DNA from: Dipteris shenzhenensis
Lineage: Eukaryota; Polypodiophyta; Polypodiopsida; Gleicheniales
DNA: 64,000 nucleotides
Direction: 5' to 3' (one strand)
Assembly: GCA_047967505.1 (NCBI GenBank)
Contig: CM106541.1
How positions within the stretch are numbered: the first letter of the stretch is position 1; the number at the start of each line of letters is the position of its first letter. Of this stretch, positions 46,701 through 55,060 are shown piece by piece. Below the pieces are notes generated by a model that was not told where the DNA came from, ran no database searches, and saw nothing but the letters and a program-made list of their open reading frames with translations. Made by a program: the position numbers and the translations under genes.

Positions 46701-47422
46701 GTGAAGCTGCACGTGAAGACCATAAATGAGGAAAAGCATTCGAATTGACCCACGCGCATAATTCACCATGTTTGCAAAATCGACTTTAAAGCTTACTTGA
46801 GTAATGCATTCAAACTTGCATTGCTCCATCCATAGATGGTTTGCAAGTTTAGTAACTCAAGGGAGGCACGTAGAATAGAGAATGTGCACCCCTCAAACAG
46901 TGGAGTCGATGCTGCGGTAAAAAGATCATCCTGCTCCATGTTATTATCCCTCCCTTGATGGACATATAAATCCCGCACCATATCATCAAACACCTCCTCC
47001 TCCACGGCTTCATGAGGTAATGGCGAAGGGCTACTATCACCATCACTCCATGCATCCGTAACGGTCCCTCCTGAAGATCCCACCTCATATCGCCGACGCT
47101 TCGCCTCCTCACGACGGGCATAGGGTAACATGTGCGGGTGTGGCACTGCATCCTGTATCAAATTAAAACGGGATCATAACTCAAACATATGAACACCCAT
47201 AGGTATCTCAATCAACCTTAACTTACAAACCCTTACCCTGTTTTCGGTCACATCCCATTCTCCATACTTTGAGATATGATTGAGCGTAATCCTGCGTGCA
47301 CGATACATGTTTCCTCGACATCGATCACACAAACATTTGATTTTTTGCTCCAACCACATTTTGCGATGGTGGATACGGAGGGATTCATCCTCACTGGAGC
47401 TACTTGTTGAAGATGGAGACAT
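43723..47422 (-). CDS. TNP2-type CACTA transposase, seven exons
   Basis: Catalyses excision and integration of the element. Spliced by eye at GT/AG sites that keep frame: exon 1 47422-47237 (MSPSSTSS; Transposase-associated domain with CLCDRCRGN), exon 2 47152-46797, exon 3 46694-45955 (transposase_21/tnp2 core: LPTSRDMARQHV, VNDCVLFRGLH, CPTCGEARYR, GYGECSG), exon 4 45866-45635 (TTSGYHACPVCGPS), exon 5 45546-45156 (LLDPMHIFKNVAS, HDWHKMLQ), exon 6 45061 to about 44330 (DUF4218: SQLHVIVHLVDEIAICGTIH, NARPEGSMAEGW). Exons 1-6 contain no stop. A last exon near 44249-43723 holds DUF4216 (KHFRTQRIDDKRN, DYCGIIQDIIMLD) but needs a one-base shift near 44060 to reach RWWHVIPI, and its donor is uncertain. 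A leader intron acceptor lies right before the start codon. Confidence 0.85.
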
Positions 47423-47474
47423 CCTACAAACAAACAACCCACCAAATTTGCTCTTCTTCAAATGCTTAATTTAA

Positions 47475-47602
47475 ACTCTGTGTTGCGTCTATCGCTGCGT
47501 CTATGATCGCGTCTAACATCGCGTCTAACGGCGCGTCTAACCATGCGTCTACTCTATGTATTTAGACGCGACTATAGACGCGCTAATAGACGCGGCTTTT
47601 AA
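47475..47602. promoter_or_regulatory. central 12-bp array on the TNP2 side
   Basis: GCGTCTA plus five variable bases repeats six times in exact 12-bp steps from about 47484, followed by three inverted TAGACGC copies. It lies in the 5' region of the TNP2 gene. The same motif at the element ends suggests that the transposition protein also binds here, perhaps as autoregulation. That role is inference. Confidence 0.75.
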
Positions 47603-48003
47603 ACCTGCTTTTCGGCGCGCCGCTCGCTTTGCTTTTCTTTTCATTACTTAAACTTCGCGAGCGGCTTCCTTCCTTCTTTATTAGCAGTTCCATAGATTCG
47701 AAGCTTAAGAGAGAGCCTCTCATACACAGTTCCAAGCTTTCACTCAAGAGAAAGGGACCGTACCTACACTTGCTTCCAAGCCTAAAGAAGAGGAGGAGTA
47801 CGAACAAGGAGAAGAAACAAGTTTGGAAAAGAAAGATCCTTCCATACCTTTTTCCAAGTAAGTCCTTTTCAAGTTGTTCTTGCTTGCTCTTTCCAGTTTT
47901 GTACTTTCTCGCATCCACGAAACGCAGGGTCTAGGTATGAGCGCCACGTTCTTTTTGTCGGGCGCAACGTCCTTTTCGACTTTTTAGTATTCTCGCCTGT
48001 CGG
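47603..48003. promoter_or_regulatory. shared divergent promoter region of the CACTA genes
   Basis: About 400 bp without the 12-bp motif separate the two central arrays. It holds open frames on both strands (47583-47934) with no recognisable domain, rich in serine, leucine and lysine. Transcription of both genes presumably starts here or in the arrays; I see no clear TATA box. Confidence 0.45.
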
Positions 48004-48320
48004 AGCGTGTCTATAGGGGCGTCTAAGGGCGCTTCTAAACGCGCGTCTATAAGCGCGTCTATCCGCGCGTCTGTCTAGTTGCAGACACACACAGACGCGT
48101 CTGTAGACGCTCAGACAAACGCTCTGTTAGACGGACTTTTAAACGCACTGTTAGACGCGCTTTTAAACGCACTGTTAGACGTATTGTTAGACGGACTGTT
48201 AGGCGGACTGTTAGACGCGCTTTTAAACGCATTGTTAGACGGACTGTTAGACGCGCTTTTACTTGAATTGTTAAACGCTCTGTTAGACGCGTCTATAGAC
48301 GCGCAGATCAGACGGGTCTA
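48004..48320. promoter_or_regulatory. central 12-bp array on the TNPA-like side
   Basis: Two blocks. The first has GCGTCTA-type units in 12-bp steps (about 48010-48075). The second, from about 48127, has at least thirteen consecutive 12-mers alternating GTTAGACGxxCT and TTTAAACGCACT. Because 12 is divisible by three, the array is an open frame (repeating Leu-Leu-Asp-Gly / Leu-Leu-Asn-Ala) joined to the downstream gene, but it is better read as leader DNA. Confidence 0.8.
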
Positions 48321-48408
48321 TAGACGCGCGCTGACAGAGCCTGTTTTTTTTTTCCCTTTCTTCTCAGCTCCCAAAGTAATAGATTTGTTTCCTATTTTCC
48401 AGTTCAAC

Positions 48409-49846
48409 ATGTGGCCAGGAAGTGCTTCTAGCTCACCTGATCCGCGGGAATCGATTTGGAAGGATTTATATAATCTTTTAGGGCACCCTCCTAGTCCTGC
48501 GGAGTTATACGGGTATATGATGGGTACCCTTAACACTCCCCAGGAGTCGGCACTACAGACTCCGAGCCACCCCACACCGCCTGAGATCACCCCAGCGGAG
48601 TCCGCACAGCCGTCTTATGCCCCTTCCCCCGTACCGTCCTATGCCCCTTCCCCCATGCCGTCTTGTGTCCCTTCTGCCATCCTGTCTTATGCCCCTTCCC
48701 CCATGCTGTCAGGAGGACCTTCTGTCTCGGCGAGCCGTCGACGTACTCCCCAGCCGTCAAGACTCGGTTCTCTAGCTACAAGTGGTCAGCGTAGTCCCGT
48801 GCAGTCCCCAGCTACGAGTGGCCACAGCGTACGAGCTCGACACGACAGGGTAGCAGGCGTAGTAGCAGGGAGAGCGGTGGCGGATGCTGCTTTGGGCCAT
48901 GTGGCGGTGAGGAGGAGGATGATTCAGATGATTTAGACGTGCCTCTGGGTGATGGTACGATTTATTATGACATCACTCAGACAGGAGGCATCTTGATGGA
49001 TGCGCGGGGGAAGGACATCATGGCCTTCATGCGCTCTGTAATTGCTAACAATTACAGAGATTGCTTTATCCACTATAAAGACCACCCAAAGAGGTTGGAT
49101 GAGGAGACCCTCGCTGCTGTTCGCTCTAGGTATCCTAACCCCCCCAATCGCCAGTTCACAGATAAATGGGCCAAGTCAAAGATTGTTACGATACTTGGCA
49201 ATAAAAGATCTTCCCTTAAGAGGCAGGCACTAGCGGAGCTTGCCAGGCTTGAGGCAGGTCAACCTCCAAGGGGCCCGCTCCACACCGCTCACAAGCGTGA
49301 GTGGAAGAAGGCAATGAAGTCAGCGAGGGAGGAGCCCAGTCTGCAGCACGTGGAGGCACGGAGGATCCAGATGGAGGAATATGGAAGCGCGCATTTTGGA
49401 GCAGGGGGTGTTGAATCATGGGAGGCCCAATTTGTAAGTATCGATCTCAAATTATATTGCTTATGTAGTTTATTAGGAGGTTGGTTGTTTCTTTGTACTA
49501 ATCCCTCCACAAAGTGTATCGCGGTCATGCAGCTTGAGATCGTGGGCAGATACCCTACTCCAGTGGAGACAGCCTACCACTGCCACCATCGCAGAGGAGA
49601 TACATGGAGGCACTTCTATGATGACGGGTTGATTACTGAGGAGCAATATACCCAAGCTACTGGACAGGCCCCCCAGGTATTTGAAAGTAATTAAATAATG
49701 CCAAAATTATAAGTAAAGATTTTATTTTTCATACATTGATATATGTTGTCCCTTGTTTACAGCCCCATGCACAAGACGACGAGGAAGACGAGGAAGGAGG
49801 TGCAGAAGGGAGCGCAGAAGGGAGCGTGGAAGGCAGCGAGGATTAG
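48409..49846 (+). CDS. Transposase_24 (TNPA-like) protein of the CACTA element
   Basis: Accessory transposition protein, expected to bind the subterminal repeats. ATG 48409 (MWPGSASSSPDPRES) follows a splice acceptor (CCTATTTTCCAG). The N-terminal part is Pro/Ser-rich with repeated PSYAPSP units. Between about 48800 and 48840 the frame changes by one; the second frame continues RQGSRRSSRESGGG, acidic EEEDDSDDLD, then the conserved domain GTIYYDITQTGGILMDARGK, FTDKWAKSKIVTILGNKRSS, KREWKKAMKSA. Intron GTAAGT at 49434 to CAG at 49532 (99 nt, in frame), next exon LEIVGRYPTPVETAYHCHH, then intron 49677-49762, and a short acidic last exon (QDDEEDEEGGAEGS) ending at TAG 49846. The frameshift may be a lesion, an unseen intron or a sequencing error. 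Confidence 0.8.
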
Positions 49847-49866
49847 TCATAGAAGTAGTGCTACTA

Positions 49867-50030
49867 TTCTTTTTTGTACTTAAAGCCACTGGCTTGGCTT
49901 CGTGCCTCTTGTATATAGACTCCTCTTATTTTTTGTGCTTGAAGCCACATGACATGGCTTAGCTTCCTTATTTTTTGTACTTGAAGCCACATGACGTGGC
50001 TTAGCTTCGTGCTATATGTATATACAAGCA
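49867..50030. repeat. tandem repeat, about 45-57 bp unit, three copies
   Basis: TTTTTTGTACTTGAAGCCAC-TGACGTGGCTTAGCTTCGTGC recurs at about 49867, 49928 and 49970. GAAGCCACATGACGTGGCTT is partly self-complementary (AGCCACATGACGTGGCT). It sits just after the TNPA-like stop, where the transcript should end. Confidence 0.75.
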
Positions 50031-50204
50031 CTTTTTGAGCTTTCAATTTTATTGCGTTTTGGAGTTGTAATATTTTATTTGGAATTGTAATTAAAATGCG
50101 GTTGGCTGTAAGAATTGAATTACAGAATGTGGATATGGGATTCTTGTAACTATATAGCATACACAACATACACAGTACTATTCTGTAAATTTTTTTTTTA
50201 AAAA

Positions 50205-50455
50205 AAGGCGCGTCTATCAGTGCGTTTAAAAACGCGTTTATATCCGCGTCTGTCTGTTCGACTTGCGTCTATACATGCGTCTATAAAAGCGTTTACAAGC
50301 GCGTTTATTTATGCGTCTTTGTGCGCGTCTATACGCGCGTAAGTCGGATATATAGACGCACAATTAGACGTGGGTCTCCAGACGTGCAAATAGACGTGCC
50401 CATAAGTTTTTTTTTTAGTTCATGAAACGCGTCTGTGCGCGCGTCTATTGGTGCT
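50205..50455. repeat. right subterminal array of 12-bp motifs
   Basis: GCGTCTA and GCGTTTA units follow each other in 12-bp steps for four units (from about 50207), then after a 7-base slip for about seven more. Inverted TAGACG copies follow near 50350-50395 and forward copies again just inside the inverted repeat. Confidence 0.85.
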
Positions 50456-50471
50456 TTGTCTTGTTGTGGTC

Positions 50472-50943
50472 GTTCACCATGGATTTTTTGTAGGAGCGAT
50501 CATTTAGATAATGTTGTAGGTTTGCTTATAGGTTGCCTTTGTAGATAGCTTGCAGCCAAGCAAACTGGCTCTAGTTTCTCTCCCTAAATAGAGATAGGAT
50601 AGACTCTATCTTGATTCTCATGAACAACTCTAAAGAAACTCTCCCTCTCTTTGTCCATATAAAGTAGAGCTTCGAAAGATCTCTATCACTCAAGCAATAA
50701 ATCTCTCAAGAATCACTTGAGAAAAGATCTCTCTCTCTCTTTTTCTGTCAAAGATAGGATTTCCTCTCAAAAATCTCAGGGAACTCTCCCTATCTTTCTC
50801 TTAAAGGATCTCACTCTCAAAAGAATCGAAGAACCACTCACTCTGATGGAAATGATAGACAATGAAATTGAAATGTACACTCAAGAATCTCTCAATTTTT
50901 CTCACACTCTCAAGGATGGCGCCTCAGCCAAAGGAAGAACCAT
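50472..50943. other. no clear gene; possible copia leader
   Basis: Pyrimidine-rich CTCTC/TCTTT stretches dominate from 50570. The frame at 50717-50950 has no motif. Because a minus-strand primer-binding site follows at 50944-50955, this stretch may be the untranslated leader of that element, cut off by the CACTA insertion. Confidence 0.4.
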
Positions 50944-50955
50944 GCTCTAATACCA

Positions 50956-51167
50956 TGAACAAATATGGAGATAGGAGAGGAGAAGAGTGGAGATGAGGAG
51001 AGAGGGCACAGCTCGAGAGCACCCCACAAATGACTAAATGTGCACTAGATTTAGTTGAAAATAAAGAATATATAAAAAACCCTTTAGGGTTAAGGTTTCC
51101 AACCCTTGCCTTTTTAGCACTCTATGTATTAGTGCTATGCACATATGATAACACATGATGTTGAGAT
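50956..51167 (-). repeat. family-6 LTR fragment, 5' LTR position
   Basis: GCTCTAATACCA (primer-binding site in minus orientation, 50944-50955) is followed by TGAACAAATATGGAGA. The next ~200 bp align with the LTR at 53006-53264 (GAGGAGAAGAGTGGAGATGAGGAGAGAG, AGTGCTATGCACATATGAT). The outer end is lost after ATGTTGAGA. Confidence 0.75.
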
Positions 51168-52688
51168 GGTTCCTGTACATAGTTTTGGTTAAGACACATG
51201 CCCTTGGTTTTGTAAAAGCCTTAGGGCTCATCTCAAGTCTGGAAACTATCATAGCTCGTGGACTGACATGATGTGGGAAAACATGGCCAGAATGAGAAAA
51301 TAAGTTTCATGATGCAATACTAGAAATAATTGAATGTTTGGGAAGAAATTACTTATGATGCTACATTTGAACCTACATGTGAAGCTTCGAGTACTTGCAA
51401 TTTGGAAATAGAGAAAAAGTTGAAAAGGTGCATCATTTTTTATATTTAGACATGCATTTTTGAATAAAACTAGTCCATACTTGTAGTTGCACTATGGCAA
51501 TGGCATTGATGACCACCGTTCAGCTTTGTATAAGAGAGCTATTAAAGCTTGTGCTGCTTCCCCACTGGTTGCTTGAGAGATTCATGAATCTTAATTGAGT
51601 GACTATAGGATCTTAGACTCATCTTAGATGCTCTTCTAGGAGTTGACATGTGATGTCATTTCTACTTTTAGGCTCACTTCATCATAAGTACACTCGTTTT
51701 CTATGTGTGTACATTGCTCAAGCCATGCAACTTACAGCCATGTTTACTTATTTGCCTCCATAGATCTTAATAGTTGGTATCAGAGCTAGTTATGGAGGCT
51801 AATTGAACTAGACAATGGGCCATCCATACCAATGGGTTATTGGGAGCTTGGATGAATGTCTTTTTGAGGTCGTTGTTTTTCTTGAAATTTCACTCTTATT
51901 GCTCTTGGAGTTGGTTGTCCTCTTCCTCACCTCAAGAGACTTCTCCAAGTTGGGAAAAATCACTTTTGATTGGTCGTCCCTATTTTGGAGCCCACTGTTG
52001 CTGTCCACAAGCTTCTTGCAGCAGGCCAATCTATTTTTTTGTTTGCTTCAACAAGTAGAGGTTTTAGCCATGTACCCATTTGTTTCATGGTGTGGATTTT
52101 GCAAATTATCTTGTTGTGATTTCTTTTCTTCTTGATGACACTAGAACATTTTAGTAGCATATTAAAAAGGGGTATAGCTTCTACTCAAGTAGCGTATTGA
52201 AAAGGGGTATAGCTTCTAGTCACTGGTGCAGTATCAAAGGTGGGAAGTGTATTGACTAGATGGTTATTTTCATGATCCGAGCAAGTAGACTATGTCTAAT
52301 CCCCACAAGCTATACTTGGCCATATTTATGTTTAAACCATGTTGTCCTATTGTTCAAGTAGCACTGCTACCATGGGTTGCTTTGATGTTTGAATGTAGAC
52401 ATGGCTCAACGATATATGGACTGTGGTATAAAAATCTCTAATTAGCTATTGATTCTCATCTAAAACATCAATTGTTTACACATAATCAATGGAGAATGGT
52501 ACTTGACTACCACATGCCTTCTACATGTGAGTATGATTGAGCTAATTGCTTTAAGTGTGAACTCAATGTTGGTTCCCACACAAATTCAACTACATTTGGT
52601 AGCATGTATCCACAATGTAGATGTAAATATCACCAGCACACAACTCCAAATTCTTGGAGTTGGTAGTACTGGGGCTGTGGTCTTTATG
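51168..52688. other. no recognisable gene
   Basis: A phrase TTGGTATCAGAGCTAGTTATGG near 51774 resembles a primer-binding site, but I see no LTR ending in CA just before it. ORFs at 51808-52135 lack motifs. AAAGGGGTATAGCTTCTA occurs twice, near 52167 and 52192-52213. Confidence 0.35.
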
Positions 52689-52926
52689 CAATGGTGACAT
52701 TTTGTTTTGAAGTAATTTTTTAAATATTTTTTAATTTCAAATTTACATTAGGAGGTTTTAAAAGTATAAATATCTATTTGATACATTTACAAAGATGCAT
52801 TTCATTATTACCCAAAAGTCAGAGAAGGGATGCTGATATATAAGGAGAATAGCTTACAGATGGGTTTAGAAATACCCAAATCAACGCAAGTGATATGAGG
52901 GTCTTCTATATAGTGACCCCCCTAAG
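52689..52926. mobile_element. MITE copy 3, eroded
   Basis: The right end is clear: GCAAGTGATATGAGGGTCTTCTATATAGTGACCCCCCTAAG, matching copies 1 and 2. The left end is degraded to CAATGGTGACATT. The flanking 8-mers TCTTTATG and CCCTTATG agree at six of eight positions, fitting an old target duplication. Confidence 0.65.
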
Positions 52927-53005
52927 CCCTTATGTAGTGCCGCCTCACTTTGAAATGTTGATATCTGAATTAATATGGTGTTACCTCTTTAGAAAGGAGG
53001 TCTCA

Positions 53006-53264
53006 TGTGGCAAAATATGAAGAGGGGAGAGGAGAAGAGTGGAGATGAGGAGAGAGTGCACAGCTAGAGACCACACCACAAGTGACTAACTGTATACTAG
53101 ATCTAGTTTAAAATGTAGAATATATACAAAACCATTTAGGGCTAGAGTTAAGGCATCTAACCCTTTCCTTTATAACACTCTATTGGGTTAGTGCTATGCA
53201 CATATGATCACATGATGGTGCTATGCACACATGATCACATGATGTTGAGCGTGAACTCTCAACA
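53006..53264 (-). repeat. family-6 copia LTR, 3' LTR position
   Basis: In plus orientation it runs TGTGGCAAAATATG to CTCTCAACA and is followed by CCTTCCCTC, the complement of a polypurine tract. It contains an internal duplication of GTGCTATGCACA-ATGATCACATGATG not present in the other LTR fragment. Confidence 0.8.
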
Positions 53265-54480
53265 CCTTCCCTCAAGATCAACATCATGAAGTAGGCCTTC
53301 CCCCAAGATGATAATTCTGGGGAATCGAAGAAGGACTGAACATTACATTCCATCACACCCCTTTAATGGGAATGTCCTTCCTCTGTATCAAACCAAGAGC
53401 TAGTTGTTGTTTCTCGAAAAGCTCTTTACCGAGTGGTTTGGTAAAGATGTCTGCAACATTCTCTTTGCTATCACAATGCTGTAGTGTGATGTCACTAAGC
53501 AAAACTCTTTCTCTGATAAAGTGCTCTCTGACATCAATGTGCTTTGTCCTGGAATGATATACTAGATTCTTGGCCCATTTGATTATCACAGTGATTATCA
53601 CAGTATAGGCTTTGACTCATCAAAGTAATCTGTTTCTGACAATAGTCTTCTAACCCATATAGCCTCACATGCACATGTAGTGAGTGCTCTATATTCTACT
53701 TCAGTCGAAGACAAAGAAACAGTTGGGTGTTTGTTTGACAACCATGATGTATGTCGATCTCCTGGTCTCATGATCTCCGGCATAGTCACTGTCACAATAT
53801 CCATGCAACCGTGGATGACTTCCTCTGTGTTCTATCCCAAACTGTCTTGTACCTCTAATGTATCTCAAGACTCTTTTGGTTGCATTCCAGTGAGATTGGT
53901 TTGGATTTGCCATAAACTGTACTAGTGAGCTTACTGCATAACAAATATCTGGCCGTGTGATAGTCAGATATATAAGAGATCCAATGAGCTACCTATAGTA
54001 CTTGTCATTGACTGTAGGCTTTTATGAATCTTTTGTAAGTTTCAAACTTTGTTCCATGGGAGTGGCTGCAAACTTGCAATCTGCCATATGAAACTTCTTT
54101 AGGAGATTGTCAACATACCTGAGCTGACTCATGAATGTGCTATCTGAATCTCTCCAGAAGTCAATTTCAAGACAATGGTGCATAACTCCAAGATCTTTCA
54201 TGTCGAACTCTGCAGATAAGTCTTGTTTTAGTTTTCTAATGAAGCTATCGTTGCTTCCGGTCACAATCAGATCATCTATGTATAAAAGTGCAAGAGTAAT
54301 GTCTTCCCCTTGAACTTTGTAGTAGAGAGTATGATTTGCATTAGACTTCATGGATCCCAAATCAGCAAAATACTTGTCGATTATGCCGTACCAACTTCTG
54401 GGTGCTTGCTTTAAGCCATAGAGACTCTTCGTTTGAGGGTTGAGGGATTTCTGTCCAATTCTGTGTCTTGAGCTTTTCAA
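53265..54480 (-). pseudogene. family-6 copia RT and RNase H remnant
   Basis: Minus-strand blocks in order: [36 protein letters not shown] (YIDD catalytic box near 54275), FDMKDLGVMHHCLEID, then a damaged stretch, then NPNQSHWNATKRVLRYIRGT, GYCDSDYAGDHETR (RNase H aspartate), PTVSLSSTEVEYRAL, EAIWVRRLL, and NLVYHSRTKHIDVREHFIRE, ENVADIFTKPLGKELF. RT upstream of LYGLKQAP is missing: the sequence runs into a TA/TG microsatellite at 54478. The element is truncated and frame-broken. Confidence 0.85.
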
Positions 54481-54547
54481 TATATATATATATATGTGTG
54501 TATGTATATGTACATGTACATGTATGTATATATGTATACATACATAC
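54478..54547. repeat. TA/TG-rich microsatellite
   Basis: AATATATATATATATATGTG followed by TATGTATATGTACATGTACATG-type repeats to ACATACATAC. It marks the truncation point of the adjacent copia RT. Confidence 0.9.
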
Positions 54548-54685
54548 TTAGAGCTTTTCACAAAATATACCTCACGATATCTTGAAATAATATCGTGTTA
54601 CCTTTTGTAGTGGATCTCTTTTTCTTGTTTTGGAAATGCCTGTCAATGGGTCGTTGCATCATTTGCACTTTTGTTGCTGCTATTC

Positions 54686-55060
54686 ACGCACAAGAAAATC
54701 TCCGACCCTTCCGCTCCGAGGTTGGCCAGAGATTTGCAGCTCCTGAAAATTCGTCAGTGGGCTGTGTTTAACCTTTGTCGTAAAGACATATTTCGTTCGT
54801 ACTTCGTGGGCGCACAGCGTCCCTTGTTTGATTCCTTTTCCCCGTGATCGCACTTTGGCAGAAGCCGCTGTGGAGGAGGGCCGGATCAGTCTTCCTACGG
54901 GTTCGTATGATATGTGTTTGAAGCCTTGTTGGAGGAGAAGAACTTTAAACTGCTGCCTGCAGACTTTCACAGGCATGTTGAAGCCTTACTCTGGATACAT
55001 TTGCTATTCGGGGCAGAAAATATATCGGAGCTATTGCTTGCCAGAAGGTGCTTGTCTTAG
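54686..55060 (+). pseudogene. decayed exon of an unidentified gene
   Basis: One plus-strand frame is protein-like for about 124 codons, with two internal TGA stops before the final TAG. It includes KKISDPSAPRLARDLQLLKI, RQWAVFNLCRKDIFRSYF, then FEALLEEKNFKLLPADFHRH and VEALLWIHLLFGAENISELL. Both TGA codons could come from CGA by one C-to-T change. The sequence is richer in G and C than its surroundings and no transposon motif is present, so it may be a captured or ancient host-gene piece. A GTAAGC donor-like site lies downstream near 55149. I do not recognise the family. Confidence 0.45.

Larger units (their letters stand above)
43280..50468. mobile_element. CACTA (En/Spm-like) transposon, 7,189 bp, apparently full length
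   Basis: Terminal inverted repeats of about 28 bp begin CACAACAACACAAAGCA at the left and, read inward from the right end, CACAACAAGACAAAGCA, with three mismatches. The direct triplet GTC flanks the element (43277-43279 and 50469-50471). A 3-bp target duplication is the CACTA hallmark. Inside are a minus-strand TNP2 transposase gene, a plus-strand Transposase_24 gene and four arrays of 12-bp repeats. The two genes are divergently transcribed from a shared central region (47423-48408). Confidence 0.95.

Noticed and set aside
48079-48408. Open frame of repeated Leu-Leu-Asp-Gly / Leu-Leu-Asn-Ala fused in frame to the TNPA-like protein
   Set aside because: The repeat unit is 12 bp, so any frame stays open. 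The array matches the DNA motif at the element ends, and a splice acceptor sits just before the more credible ATG at 48409.
51770-51795. TTGGTATCAGAGCTAG as a primer-binding site
   Set aside because: The motif matches, but no LTR ending in CA precedes it and no gag follows, so I did not annotate an element.
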